Part shown: positions 30,601-41,860 of the stretch, piece after piece
Layout of the letters: every line of letters starts with the position of its first letter
Numbering within the stretch: the stretch's first letter is position 1
Origin: Undaria pinnatifida
Taxonomy: Eukaryota > Sar > Phaeophyceae > Laminariales > Alariaceae
Assembly: GCA_012845835.1 (NCBI GenBank)
Contig: JABAKD010000023.1
Span: forward strand, 22,321,108 to 22,385,107
Length of the DNA stretch: 64,000 nt
Direction of reading: 5' to 3'
Notes under the pieces: generated by a model
Seen by the model: only the letters and a program-made list of their open reading frames with translations
Databases searched by the model: none
Told to the model about the DNA's origin: nothing
Position numbers and translations under genes: made by a program

Positions 30601-31614
30601 TCCCGTCTGGGAACGCCCGGCCTCGGGAGCACGGCGTGAGCCCGAACCCTCGTGTGGTTGGGTCGTGGCCTTGTCGCTTTTTGTCGTAAAACCGCAAGGA
30701 ACTGCTCTAACTGCGCCCGAAGGGGCAGGGAGATCGGGGCTGTCACTGCTTGACGAGAGGCGCGATTCTTCCGTATCTTCACGGGAATAGCATCCAGCTG
30801 ATCAGGCTGGAGGCCGTGGCGTCACCACTGGCCCGTTGCGCAGTGTCGGATCTCGGTCCTATGCCACTGGGAAAGACGTAGCCTGGTGCACGTGGATTAG
30901 CGTGCCTAAAAACGGAGCAGGGCCCGTAGACCCTGTGGGCGTCTTCGAGAGCGGGGCTCGGGCGAGTGGCAATAAATTTCTCGCCCGAGTGGGCTTGTTC
31001 CCGTGAGCCCTCTTGGAGGAGGGAGACGAGGTAGCTAAGTTTGTCGGCTCCTCCTTGATAGGAAAAAGGATAGAGCGCCCGCTACGATCGCGAGGAAACA
31101 CCGGATCGAATCTTGCCAAAAATCTCGGTGTATTTGGGTTGGCTTTCCCACACCTCGAACCAACCGCCGCTTGACGGTCAGGAAGAAGTGGAGATGAACC
31201 CAATCGCGTATGAGGGCGATGCGTCGTCGCCGCAGCCTTCTTGCTGCGCGACGCGTGTCTGGGCGGAGCGTGCGAGGTGCAGACTCCAGTGTAATGGTCG
31301 AGCGGGGCAGCGTTAGGAGCACGTGCCCCCATTGCCGAGTTTGAGCCACGGCAGGGGGGGACGGCGCTGGGAGCGCGGGTTCCCGTTGCCGAACTCGGAC
31401 CATGATCGAGGGGGGCGGCGCTGTGAGCGCGCACTCCTTTCGTAGAATATGTAACCTGGCTGGGGGGGGGCACGCTGGGAGCGCTGGCTCCCACCGCCGG
31501 TACTACGCCGTGAAGATCGTCAGCAGACGGCGTAGAAGCCCGTGAGCTCTTAACAGATATAATTTGTGCCGAGCCACGTGGAAGGCGAGCAACAGGCACT
31601 CGAGCATCTTGCAA
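30601..31614 (-). pseudogene. Ser/Pro/Ala-rich linker of NADAR element copy 2
   Basis: A 251-codon open minus frame (31614-30859) is rich in Ser, Pro, Ala and Arg and ends near an uninformative tail. It includes IISVKSSRASTPSADDLHG and ARFDPVFPRDRSGRSILFPI, parallel to copy 1 at 19380-20000. It also carries alternating SA..GTRAPSAVPP-type repeats of about 20 residues. It probably links Gag to NADAR. No enzyme motif seen. Confidence 0.6.
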
Positions 31615-32640
31615 AAATCAAAAAAGGTGTTTCCGACAGTATCGCCGGCGGACGGGTCGGGTGTGCCGTACCGCCGTCGCGCTGTCAATTGCCGGTGCGA
31701 AAGGTACCGGGTTGGCGTGCGTTGGGGTTTTCGCTCAGATTGTGGGCTGCCCCGAAGCGCTTCCCCGGAGCAGACGCGGAAGCCGAGGGGACAGGCGAAG
31801 AGGGGACAGCATCATGTTGCCCGGGCGTGTATGTGCTGTTGTGGTTACCGCTGTGGCTGTGGTTTCCACTGTGACTGTTTACCTGGCCCTGGTCCTGGTG
31901 CCTCGTGATTAGTTTGAACGATTTCGGTCATTTTTGCTGTAGTTTTGCGAGCGAGACAACCTCCCGTCGCGGCGGTAGCTAACCATACGTGCTTGCCACC
32001 GTCGGAAAACGTCGTCATTGCCGAGTTGGCCGAGTTCAGGGTTTAGACGGGCGCTGGCGTTGATAAAAAGATGCCTACCGTTGCGCACAGAGTGAGTGTC
32101 TTCATGACAGTTGAGGCAATGACCCCGGTTTTCTCCGAGAGCAGCGGCGCGGGCGGAGGGCGTGAGGAGGCCGCTCTAGAGGGGAGGGTCGTCGGTCTTA
32201 AACGAGGCACTAACAGCGAAAACCTCTGCGTAGTGTTGTTCTTCTAAGGGCCAGCAGATGGACATTTTGTCGAGCCAGGGGTCGGTGGGATCAGTAATCG
32301 ACATGACAATCGGGTTATGGCTCGATCCCGTCTGCCAAGAAGGCGACTGGGACGGCACTCGGCCCCGGCCGCACCCATGAACGGCGGGCCGGGGCACCGA
32401 CGGGGCGAATGACCGCGCTCCCGTCGAAGAAACAGGTAGAGAAAAAAGTTTTTCGACGTTGACGGCAGGTGTCTTATTGTGCCCCAAGCCACTAAAAGCT
32501 CTCCACATGGCATTTAACGAGGAATATGGCCGTGGGTTCGTTACCTTCGAGCCAGGGTACAACGTAGGCATGAGCGTCGGAAACTGCTCGGGTACCCATA
32601 TCTCGACACTCCACATCATCCGTCCCGTCTGTGAATTTTG
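31615..32640 (-). pseudogene. Gag with altered CCHC knuckle, NADAR element copy 2
   Basis: The minus frame 32619-32176 reads EQFPTLMPTLYPGSKVTNPR, YSSLNAMWRAFSGLGHNKTP and FFSLPVSSTGAR, then continues like copy 1 (SICWPLEEQHYAEVFAVSAS). The knuckle near 32100-32150 reads CLNCHEDTHSVRNG, so the fourth ligand is changed from Cys to Gly. Similarity to copy 1 stops near 32640, where a tyrosine recombinase remnant of opposite orientation begins. The 5' part of Gag is therefore missing here. Confidence 0.65.
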
Positions 32641-32699
32641 AAGGCTTCGCTTGCACCACGACGTCTAAGGCCGTTCTTAGAGCGATACAGTAGAAGGCA

Positions 32700-33505
32700 A
32701 GAATCCTTGGTTGGCAGAAAAGGATTAGGTACACGCAGCAGTAAAAGCGTTGACAAATTCATGGCCCTGCGATGATTTGCGTTCCAAACCTAAAGTCAAA
32801 CGATCCGAGGATATATAGCCGCGATTAAGTATTTCCACAAAATATTGCGGGGTGGGAGTTGCCTGCGTCCCACTGCATGGTGCTTGCGGTAGGAAAATGA
32901 ATCGATAGAGCGCATTGAAAGTCTGACGTACGCCCCCGGGCTAGGATGCCACTCACGTGGAACATGTTAACAGAAGTGATGAATAGAGTCATCGAGGTAG
33001 GACTGGAGGGGTAGGTAATCTGGCGCGGACTTGCTTTTTCATTTCATCTTTTGTGTCGAGCCTCTGAAATTTGGGCCTACGGTAATGGATTCGTGCACCC
33101 CGACTTCTGCCTCAATAGAAGAGACTAGGTTTTTTTTGCCGGAGCTTTCCAACTCCCGTGAGAAGAAGGGAGTACCGCAGACAGAGTAGGAATGACGTTT
33201 CGTGCGTCGAAATCAGACAACCAAAGGTTGGGAGCGATCGTGACAAGGACCAGAGCAGTGATAGGGAATGAAGGGGTTGGGGATGGGAAGAATAACGGGG
33301 CGCTGGAAGTTACCGAGATGGATGGAGATCCGGTCCAGTGCGCGCTACACTCAGGAAGGATAGGAGGGGCCACTCAGCTAGCAGACCAAGGTGCATAAGA
33401 TATTCAGCTTCAAAGAGCAGGTAGATGGAAGTCACTGGCATTCATGGTATATGTAAGAGCTGGGGGTGAGGGAGCTGAGCTTGTTTCAGAAGCATTAACT
33501 AGGTA
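32700..33505 (+). pseudogene. Tyrosine recombinase (Crypton/DIRS-type), broken
   Basis: Segments in neighbouring frames read GYIAAIKYFHKILR (32809), WELPASHCMVLAVGK, RARMPLTWNMLTEVMNRVIE, FHLLCRASEIWAYGNGFVHP (box I Arg, about 33055-33110), TFRASKSDNQRLGAIVTRTR (33195), ALHSGRIGGATQLADQGA (the H-x-x-R box, near 33340-33395). Then, after TAA at 33396, come DIQLQRAGRWKSLAFMVYVR, with the Tyr nucleophile at MVY. The R...HxxR...Y order defines tyrosine recombinases. Several stops (about 32875, 32890, 33015, 33125, 33396) and a shift near 32850 make it dead. No reverse transcriptase is beside it, which favours a Crypton, but a DIRS fragment cannot be excluded. Confidence 0.75.
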
Positions 33506-33559
33506 AGGTAACTCCAAGGAAAAAAAAACAAAGTAGTGTGCTTTTAGAGACTATCGCGC

Positions 33560-33770
33560 TTCCCAACGGAGAAGGCTGTGGCCAGTTGTACCGTTTTTTC
33601 CCGGGTAATGGGCCAAGACGTAAAGCAAGAAGTGGGTTAGACCGAGGTATTTGTTTGTCTGGGAGCATAGTATCCCATTGTTCCCTAGTTATGTCTTCGC
33701 AGGCATTATTTTACTGTTTTGCTGCGTAAAATTAATACCACAATTCTTGAGCCAAATATAACAAATTGAA
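33560..33770 (+). repeat. Dispersed non-coding repeat, copy of 40255-40465
   Basis: Shares GTGGCCAG, TTTTTCCCGGGTAATG, GCCAAGACRTRAAG, CCGAGGTATTT, GAGCATAGTRTCCCATTGTT, CAGGCATTATTTTACTG and CGTAAAATTAATACC with the 40-kb copy. Since it follows the recombinase, it may be that element's 3' non-coding end. Confidence 0.7.
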
Positions 33771-33904
33771 ATATTCAAGAAGTGTGAATATTAAGTTTGC
33801 GAAGAGGCGTTATGAGAATTGTCGGGTAGGAGGTAAATAGTAAAGAGTGCAAATAGGTAGGATTTGATATCGATCAGATAGTCGGCACCAACGAAGCTCG
33901 TAGC

Positions 33905-34060
33905 CGACATGCAGGCTCGAAGAACGACAGAGTGCAATGAAAGGACCAGCGAGTAGGGGCAGTGTTGAGGCAGGTTCTGGTCGTTTTTCCCCACCATCCA
34001 ACCCTAACGCTCAAGAGAGGGGGAAGGGGGAGCAGTGATGAAGAAGTGACCAGTTGTACC
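33905..34060 (+). repeat. Dispersed repeat, second block
   Basis: AGAGTGCA..GAAAGGACCAGC, CACCCTAACGCTCA or its variant, and GAGAGGGGG...GAGCAGTGA match 40133-40245. In the 40-kb copy this block precedes the 'GTGGCCAG' block, and here it follows it. The family therefore appears tandem or rearranged. Confidence 0.65.
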
Positions 34061-35950
34061 GTTAATAGGCCGATGGATGCACAAGAACAAAGATGTCCAC
34101 GTATTGCCGCAAAAAACCTGGTGCTTACTTTCTCCCTGCTAATGTTCCAACCCATGTGGAACCGTAATTTGCGTTCGAAGATTATACACATTATGGACAG
34201 TAAGCGCCAGAAAGTGTATGTAGCGTTGGTGATAAGATATGATAACTGATCTTACTTGCGGCGATTTACCGTTGAGAACCCGATAAGCGGGCACGGATCC
34301 CATACATAGGGACACTTTCGTAAGGCATTAAAATAATCGCGCGAAGCGCGAAAAAAAATTGGAGGCGTTTTGGAACATGGTAAAACATCATAAAAAAAAT
34401 CGCGCATGCCTCCCTCTCATAAGAATGGGGCTCACGCAAGGTTGTTGCGGAGAAATAAGAACTTCGGTAATTTTTATACCGAAGTTAGTGTGGGGTTGCC
34501 CACAGCATTTTGCAATTATCAAAAAAATACAAAATTCAGCCTAAAGCCGAAACCTCGGTTTCTTATCAGAGGGCCGGCGGCACAATAATACTCGTAAAGT
34601 AGTACAGGACGTACGAATGGCAGGCTGATACTTACTTCCAGAAAGACAAGAAATCCGGAAGCTGAAGTTAGTGCAGATAACACCCTCGCCAAAATAAGAA
34701 ACCCGCAGGATTCCTGTTTCTCGCTGTCAATAGGTACCTGATAGGTGTAGTAGTGCAGATAGCCTATTATAGGTACAACGCTGTTTATACAGTAGGAGTA
34801 ATGGAACAGGAAAAAGAGGAAGAAACCCGAATAATTCTGGCCGAGGCTGAAGTTCTTATTTGAGAAAGGGTGAGTTCTACGCACTATCTTCAGCACAGGG
34901 GCTTCCGATTTTCTTATTAAGTATCAGGCTTGTGCTTACCAGGTATCTGTTTTTTTTTTAATGTCATGACTACTACTGTTGTATCGCATAAAAGAAATGT
35001 AAAACGACGGCAAGCAGTGTAACAACCGGCCGCAAAGCACAGCAGCAGTGACTTTTTCATACGCTTGTGATACATGTATTATTGTATATTATGTTGCCGT
35101 TGCTAGTTCTCAAATACAACGCGTTTTTTTGGGTTGAACTGAACTCCTTTGTGGCGTATATCGAATGAAGTGGGCGTGCCGGTGACAATATTTGAAGACT
35201 GGGAAGTGATGCATGAGGCTCCGCCAAAAATAGACGACACGAACACCCCAAAAAATAGGACCCGTGTAACAGCAGTTTACTCCACTTCAACCAGATGGTG
35301 TTTTTGATCATTCTTCCTTCTTTCAATAGACCAATACAGATTATACTGCAGACTCTTGCGTGGCGAGTTCTTGACACTGAACGGTTCTTGCCCCCCGGCG
35401 ACGTCCAGCATACGTACCGCGCCGATGCTTCACCCTAGCTAGAAGATATCAGCTCTCTCTGTGTTCATAAACTACTAAGCACATACGAGACAGGAAATCG
35501 AAACCGTAAATATTAGAATAGCCTACGCAACGCAAACGCACAGAAAAACTAAACGATACACAAATCAGAAAACTCGGAGGAAACAAGAAAGCAACATCAA
35601 GAAAGCAGAAAATAAAATAAAAACGGAGAAGAAAGACAAAGAAAGGGCAGGGGGAGGGGTAGCTACGATTAGGGTGCCAGATAACCCTCCCCCCCTCTCC
35701 CCTCCCTCCTCGGGACAGAAAAAAGGAAGCAGGGGAAAGGAAAAACAAATCAAAACCGGGTCATGCCTTATTTCGTCGACAACGGTGTAGTATCTAGCGT
35801 AGTATCTAGCTAGTAGTATCGCTGTGAGCTCCCCCCCCGCAGTGCCACACAAAACGAACCGACCGGCTCGCGAACGAAGAAAAACAAAAATGAAACTCGA
35901 ACGGTCTACCCTCTGTGAACTGATAAAACGCAAAACTCGACGCGAGACTG
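34061..35950. other. No gene recognised
   Basis: AT-rich on average. A perfect palindrome CGCGCTTCGCGCG-type hairpin (CGCGCGAAGCGCG) lies near 34338. A purine-rich stretch covers 35580-35730, and GTAGTATCTAGC is repeated near 35790-35820. Long minus frames at 34519-34896 and 35565-35933 are hydrophobic low-complexity translations without family signs. Confidence 0.4.
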
Positions 35951-35956
35951 CAGACG

Positions 35957-37657
35957 CTAACCTACGACATCAAGATGGGCCGGAGTATCAAGCGACCCTA
36001 CTGTGCACTGTTCACAATCACACCGCGACCACGACCGCTTTCCGTCTGGTCTAATTTTCCCAGTTCTGCAGGCCTCGGGCCGGTGCTTTTCTGGCGGCAC
36101 ATTGCATTGAGGAAGCCCCCCCCTCCCACGCGGAGCAGGGTGCGCCTCCTGGTACGTGCCTTCTTGTCGACGGTGGCCGCAGTGAAGGCAGATCTGAGGG
36201 CCCCGGGGTGGGCCCTTGGGCTTCTTCGGCTTCGATTGGGGGGCATCAAACTGCCCAGCCCCATCCCCGCCGCCCCCAAACTGCAACATATCTGCAACCC
36301 CCGCCGACGCGCCTGCACCGCCCGGTGCGCCCCCTCCTTCACTGCCGCCACAAACACCACCGCCTGCCCCAGACCGACTCCGCGGAACAGGCGGGGGAAC
36401 AACGATACCGACAACACCCTCAAACATCGCCCCCACTTCAGCTTCCTGCAACCTAGCACGCAATGCAGCATGCTGTTTACTGATAGAGCGCATCGTATTC
36501 TTAACGTTGGCGTGCCCTTTGAACTTATCGTAGTAATTCTGAAGCTTTTGGGCAGTTTTCCGATATACAGGCTCCCATTCCGCCCGGCCAGACTCGATCT
36601 TGGCACAGTACTCGTTCCACTCGATTGCCCACTTATCGAAGTTGACGCGTTGGTGACTCTGAAACCTCCCCATGTCATCGCCTTGGATGAAAAGCTTGTC
36701 GTAGACTTCGCTGGCAAACTTACGTTTCTCTGCTCCATTAGTAACGGGGGCACACGGCATTCCGGAATGCAAGCGCAGCATTCTTGCGTACTGCTTCGCA
36801 GAGCGCGTAAGTCGCGGGAGGGGCACATCGTTCAGGGCCACTGCTGGCTCGTCGACAAGGTCAACCGGCTCCTCTCCCCGAGCGTCAGGTCCCCACAAAC
36901 TCTGAGAAAGGCCGCTCCTCTCACCAGTGTCTGCCACGTCAAGCGCAGAGACCCATTCAGGAAACATCGGGCTATCTGGTGACCAGCTGGCCGTGTCGCG
37001 TTGGATAATCTCAAACTCGAACTGGTCGTAGCACGCCCCAATCTCCTTCGGCAGTCCACGGTTCTTCACAGCCATCCTAATATTCCAGCGATGATTGAAC
37101 TCCAGCAGAATCGAGTGGGCTAGCGCAGGAGAAGCAGAGTACGTCGACAATAGCCTGCGGAGGTAACAATGATAACCCTTTCAAGAAGGATAAACGAGTA
37201 CAGCAGGCGGGGGAAAAAAAAGAACAGGTGCACGTCAGGTCTATGATATCACAAATTACCTGGCCGACCACCACGCCGAGGAAACAACTGGAGTCTATTA
37301 CTAACGCTGCAACAAACGAAACCGTGCGGTATACTTGGCGGCAAGTAATATGAGCATCGGGTTATGATGTGAGGACAATGTGATGTGTAAACACTGTTGC
37401 TGTACCTGCTAGTGGTAGTAGAGTCACGCAAAACACACAGACCAAACCTCTGTATTGTTGGTCCCTCTGACACAGCGACGAGTGGTGATCCCTGCTTCAG
37501 TTTTCCCTGTTGCGTAGTACAGAGGCACGCCGTCAGGGTCGCTCAGACAACCAGCTTCGATGTGCTTGCGGAGCAGCTTGACGGCCTCCAGCGCTTTCGG
37601 GCGAAGGAGAATTTCTCCCGATTTCGCATCGATCACGTCCCAGAACTGATCAATCAC
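35957..37657 (-). CDS. Spliced transposase-like protein with Cys/His cluster (three-exon model)
   Basis: Exon A (37657 to about 37455) reads EAVKLLRKHIEAGCLSDP then YRCVRGTNNTEV-like sequence (RRCVRGTNNTEV). Exon B (about 37312-37264, after TTTGTTGCAG and before GTAATT) reads VSNRLQLFPRRGGRPG. Exon C (about 37155-35957, after CCTCCGCAG) reads LLSTYSASPALAHSILLEFN, HRWNIRMAVKNRGLPKEIGA and on to residue 397. Phases join without a stop. The GCLSDP, CVRGTN-x-x-E and RWN blocks recur in transposase-like proteins I remember from fungi and algae but cannot name. The C-terminal part has a lysine/glutamine-rich helix, a Gly-rich stretch, then ICLHCGHRRQEG...H and RCDCEQC, a probable zinc site. The 5' end is cut at the Ty3/gypsy fragment beginning near 37660. 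No inactivating stop was seen, so it may still be expressed. Confidence 0.55.
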
Positions 37658-37659
37658 TG

Positions 37660-40135
37660 AATCAAAGCGGGGAGTCGTCCGCGAAGCCGTTTCCCGGGGT
37701 ATCGGCCGGTGGGGCGGTCGATAAGGCCTCTTATGCGGTGGTTACCTGTTTCGAATGCCATAAATCCGGCCACCTCGCTCGTATCTGCCCTCTGTACCCT
37801 TTCCTTTAAAGGTCTCTTCGCCGCCTGCGGGGGGGCGGGGACACGGGGATCATGGGTCGTCCACGGGGCATAGAAGGCCGCCGCCGCAGGTGCAGCAGCA
37901 GCGACCACAGCAGCAGCGGCAGCAGCAACGACAACCGCAGCACCCGCCGCCGCAGCAGCAGCGCTTCTCGGCGCATCAACCCGGCTCGACGCCTTCTCCT
38001 GGAGCGGGGAAGGGTCACGTGGGGGCATCTTCTACTGTTTTCCATCAGCGCCACGTTGGCGGTCGTACGGTATTTGCTGGAGACACCGAGCCAGCGGGCG
38101 CAGGCGCAGCGGCCGAGTATCTGCCTCCGCACCCGATCCCGTCTTCAGCTACTGCCCCGGCATCGCTAAATGCGCCGGCGGCCGACGGGCCTGGGAAATC
38201 GGGACCATACGTAACAGCGTTCCGGGGCGTGCCGCCTGGCTGTATGGCTGGTTTTAGTGCCGAAGGCGTGGCCGTCGACGAGCGCGAAAATGATGTCAAA
38301 CCAGCTTGTCGGTGCCCGGGGCGACTGATATGACGGCTATTGATGCTGTTGCCAAACTCGACTCGGGGTCAGGTATCACGATCATGTCTGCTGGCAATGC
38401 AAACAAGTTGCAAGCGGCATTTCCTGATGTGCAAGTTGTGGGGGGCATGGCGCACCCGGAGAAGCTCAAGGTGGCGGATTGTCGTGTGCTCGTGGTCCAA
38501 GAAAGGTCATGCCCGGTGCGGATTGCTCTGCACACCAGCTGGGGGTTTAGTCATGATGGGCGACGACGATGTTGTCATTCTCGGCAACCGAACTTTGAAG
38601 CTGCTGGGCATCGATGTCGATGACAGCTTTTGGGGGAGCGCGCGCGGGAGCGTGCCGCTCTCACCGGTGTCGACACAGCAGGGCACCGGCAATGCGCCGC
38701 GTACTTGTTAGTGTCGACGCTTTGCAGCAGGAGTCGCGCGGGACCCCGGAGGAGCCGGATAAGGCCGTGTAGCGTTTGGTGGCGCGGGGGCCGGACATCG
38801 ACATGAGCCCGGAGGAGGAATTACGGGCCAGGTCTGAGGCTCGGGAGGAGGCCGTTTTGGCATCGGCGGCTGCTGGGTTAAATGGAGTCGCATGTGGAGC
38901 GTCTTCGTGACGTCATTGGGCGGCGCTGAAACGCGTTTCGGCGTGGATTACCTGAGGGCGACCCGCCCGCGCATGCCGAGCCCCTGTGCGTCACCCTTAC
39001 GTCGGGCGCTCGGCCGGTCAAGGATCGGCCGCGCGTCTACAACTCCGTCAAGACCGCCTGGTTGGCAGCATGTATGGCTTCGTTGGCAGCTCTGGGGCTT
39101 GTTTAGCTTAATATGCAGGTGGTGTGGGCCAGTGCAGCTATGTGGCTACGCCGAAAAAAGGGGGATCTCGCTTGGTGAGCGATTTCGGGTCTGCAAAACC
39201 AGCGCGTCGAGAAGATGCCGGAGGTGATGCCCAATCAGGGAGCAAGCATGGCCAAGCTGATTGAGGCTAAGTTACACGGCAGCCTTGACCTTTTGCAAAT
39301 TTACACTGGCAATGCCCGCTGGCACTTGAATCGCAAAGATTTTTACGATCGCCACGCCGAGCCGTTTGTTTTCGCCTACGCGCGTACCGCAAGGAATTTT
39401 GAACGCAACCCCTTACTTCCAAGCGACGCTTACACGCGTGCTGGGGGGGCTAAATTGCATGATTTGGGTGGACGATGTGATTTGTTGGGGTTTGGACGAG
39501 ACGAACTTGTTCAATACGTTGGAGCTGATCTTAGAGCGCTTGGAAGAGGTCGGATTGTACGCTGCACCAGTGCACCTTTTTCGAGACTAGCATCACTTGG
39601 TGTGGGAAAGTGTACTCGCAGGGGCAAGTCAAGCATGATCCTGAGCGGTTGACGCGCTTGGCCTCCATGCGGCGGCCCGTGGCTGCGGGCGAATTGACGC
39701 AGTTCTTGGAGGCTGTTAATTAGCTGCGTACGTCTTCGCCGCGAATTGCAGAGATCGTTTATCCTCTTCGTGTTCCGAGAGGAGCATTTGGCGGCGCCGA
39801 GCGTCGTACTAAACGCGTGGCATCTAACCGGTTGACGTCGGCCAGGGAATGGGCTGATCGGGGCCTGGGAGGCGGCGCAGGATCTTGTCGCTCATGTGTG
39901 GCTTTGTCTCACCCGAAACCGGGATGGACGGTGCCCATGTTTCCGGGTGCCTCCCATGAGCATTGGGGGTTTTCTCACGCAGGTGCTTCAGGAAGAGCTC
40001 GGTCGCGGCGTTTCAGTCGAGGACATGACTCACGAGCCTCTTGGGTTCCTGAGTGGGGCTTTCAAAGGGTCACAGCAGCGCTAGGCGACGGTGGACAAGA
40101 AAGGCTTCACCGTGGTGAGTACTTTCAAACGACAG
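37660..40135 (+). pseudogene. Ty3/gypsy Gag-Pol fragment (knuckle, protease, RT, RNase H)
   Basis: Order matches a Ty3/gypsy polyprotein. A zinc knuckle CFECHKSGHLARIC (C-x2-C-x4-H-x4-C) lies at about 37748-37790, followed by a Gln-rich linker of CAG repeats (37885-37965). The protease reads AIDAVAKLDSGSGITIMS (about 38340-38395) with DDDVVILGNRTLKLLGIDVD (38560). The reverse transcriptase begins near 39215 (ASMAKLIEAKLHGSLDLLQ), then LFSPTRVPQGILNATPYFQA and MIWVDDVICWG, the Y/F-V-D-D active site, in a second frame (39366-39590). A tether then reads SITWCGKVYSQGQVKHDPER. The RNase H part has ALSHPKPG and EPLGFLSGAFKGSQQR (about 39900-40080). Integrase and LTRs are absent. Multiple stops and frameshifts mark it dead. 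Confidence 0.8.
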
Positions 40136-40465
40136 AGTGCAGATAAAGGACCAGCTAGTACAAGAAGTGTTGATTAAGGCCGATTTTTTATCGTTTCTTC
40201 CGACCACCCCACCCTAACGCTCACGAGAGGGGGGAGGGGGGAGCAGTGAAGATCGTTGTGGCCAGATCTACAATTTTTCCCGGGTAATGAGCCAAGACAT
40301 GAAGTAAGAAGCGGGTTTTCCCGAGGTATTTACAGTATTGGCCTGAGAGCATAGTGTCCCATTGTTCCATCGTTTTGTCTTCACAGGCATTATTTTACTG
40401 CGTAAAATTAATACTAACCCTAGCCCTAAGTAAAATTAATACCCCAATTCTTGAGCCAAATAGAG
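40136..40465 (+). repeat. Dispersed non-coding repeat (copy of 33.6-34.1 kb family)
   Basis: Contains both blocks of the family contiguously, AAAGGACCAGCTAG...GAGCAGTGAAG then GTGGCCAG...TAAAATTAATAC. Near 40415-40435 a short AACCCTAGCCCTAAG insert separates two copies of TAAAATTAATA. Confidence 0.65.
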
Positions 40466-40469
40466 CAAG

Positions 40470-41035
40470 TAATCCGTTTTTCATGGGTCTTGTCGGGAAG
40501 GGTGCTTGGCACAACTGGCCACGGCAGCACCTCGTTAGATTTGCTCGTCATCATCCGGTACAACACGAGCCGATTGGATTTTGCCAACACGACTTGGCGG
40601 CAGTACAAGTTTTTGACGGAAAACTCAGCTCTACCTCCTCCCCTCAACCTCGACTTCCAGTGCTGCTTGGGCTTCGCGGATGTCCGCTTCAGCGCGCTTC
40701 CTCCACTGCAATCCGTTCGCCAATTCGGCTGCCACATCATTCCTTAACAGCTCGAATATCTCCGATGATTGGTTGTGCTGTTCGGCGAACGTTTCGGTTA
40801 ATCGTCGAGCTTCGACTTCCTCAACGCATCAAGAACGGCCGGGTCACAGGCTCGCGTCGCGTCGTTGTTCAGTCGCTGCAGCGCTTGATAGTCTCAGCGC
40901 GCCTGATTACCCCCATCTCGGCGAATGGCCTTCCCGTCCGAGCAACGTTCGCTATTGTTTGTTTTTAGAGCGACTCTCCTCGTCTTTTTCGATTTCGGCT
41001 TCTTCCTCCCTCGGTTATTGGCCATTTTATCTTAC
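40470..41035 (-). pseudogene. Broken gene for a basic, helical protein
   Basis: From ATG near 41027 the minus strand reads MANNRGRKKPKSKKTRRVAL, a strongly basic start. In the same frame come DYQALQRLNNDATRACDPAV and LDALRKSKLDD, with stops near 40900 and 40800. After a frameshift it reads ETFAEQHNQSSEIFELLRND then RKRAEADIREAQAALEVEVE, a predicted long helix. A close relative of that last helix occurs at 62455-62525. Family not recognised; a DNA-binding or structural protein is possible. Stops make this copy inactive. Confidence 0.45.
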
Positions 41036-41480
41036 TATCCTATACTGGGTCCTTCCGTTTTTAAACCCGTAGTATTAGGGTGCGGTTTGTTTCATGAGGT
41101 GGCTAAACGACACAGCAAGTTCGTATGATGTTTACTTTTTCTATTGAGATCGCTAACCATACACCTTCCCTGCAAATTAGCAAACATCAATCGAAATAGT
41201 TACTTTTCCGGTTGAAATATGGTCGACAGAGGGCGCGGTGACACTTTTATAAGATAGAACACACGACCTTACACCGTTTCTTGAAGACTTGCTTGACTCG
41301 TATGGTATAACGAGCATTTGCCGATCTTGTGACGATTTCTAGTGTAGTCTAAATTCAAAATGTTTTTAGCTTGAACGGATGGTCGGTCGTCTTGCTCGAT
41401 TTTTGGTCTCTTGGTTGACCTTTTTGTTGTGCATCTCTTGAATTTTCATTACTATTTTTTTGTGGTTGTTAAGCATCTTA
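41036..41480. other. No gene recognised
   Basis: AT-rich interval with no readable protein family or clear repeat. Confidence 0.4.
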
Positions 41481-41640
41481 CGCGCGGTACTAATAGTACC
41501 GCACCGCAGGAAGTTCAACTTATACACAACGGAAAAAAATCGCGAAAAGTTCAAATCGTATTGGCAGAAACAACATTAGAAGTCGTGTTGGCAGGAACAA
41601 CATTAGAAGGAAGCAGCTGAAAAACACATAGAAACAACTG
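41481..41640 (+). repeat. Dispersed repeat family R, short copy
   Basis: Contains AGGAAGTTCAACTT, AAATCGCGAAAAGTTCAAA, CGTGTTGGCAG and GGAAGCAGCTGAAAA, shared with 54715-54995 and 56180-56500. Here the 22-base piece around GTGTTGGCAGGAACAACATT is doubled. Confidence 0.65.
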
Positions 41641-41689
41641 GGAAAACCAGCAAAGTATATAGGACTATCCTAGACCACAGAGTCAGTTA

Positions 41690-41772
41690 CTTTGAGATCT
41701 AGTGGATAGACTGTGTCCGCCTCTCAGCCTGGTGTGCGTGGATTCCAATCCCGGTTTCATCGGGGAAAAAAG
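41690..41772 (+). repeat. tRNA-related SINE head, first copy
   Basis: TCTAGTGGATAGACTGTGTC, CGCCTCTCAGCCTGG and GTGGATTCCAATCCCGG imitate a tRNA with an A-box-like start, an anticodon arm containing CTCTCA (as in tRNA-Glu) and a B box (GGATTCCAATCC). Base pairing of the acceptor stem is poor, so this is a SINE head or tRNA fossil, not a functional tRNA. Confidence 0.6.
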
Positions 41773-41824
41773 AGTGATATCTGGTATATATAGGATTATC
41801 CCTCAGACCACAGACTCACTGTGT

Positions 41825-41860
41825 TTTTGTGCTCTAGTGGATAGACTGTCCGCTTCTGAG
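41825..41860 (+). repeat. tRNA-related SINE, second copy, left half (split)
   Basis: GCTCTAGTGGATAGACTGTC then CGCTTCTGAG. The copy is cut by the LTR element and resumes at 54549 with CTGAGCTTGATGCGCGTGG and TTTCAAATCCAGG. Confidence 0.7.
41856..41860. repeat. Target-site duplication CTGAG (outer element, left)
   Basis: CTGAG at 41856-41860 and again at 54549-54553 flank the outer copia element. Confidence 0.9.

Noticed and set aside
34519-34896. Hydrophobic 125-codon minus frame as a membrane protein
   Set aside because: Low complexity, no flanking signals and no recurrence; likely chance in AT-rich DNA.
40410-40440. Telomere-like CTAACCCTAGCCCTAA
   Set aside because: Only about two imperfect units inside a dispersed repeat; there is no array.
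41690-41772. Functional tRNA-Glu gene
   Set aside because: The box-like motifs and anticodon region are there, but the acceptor and T stems do not pair well, and a second decayed copy lies next to it.
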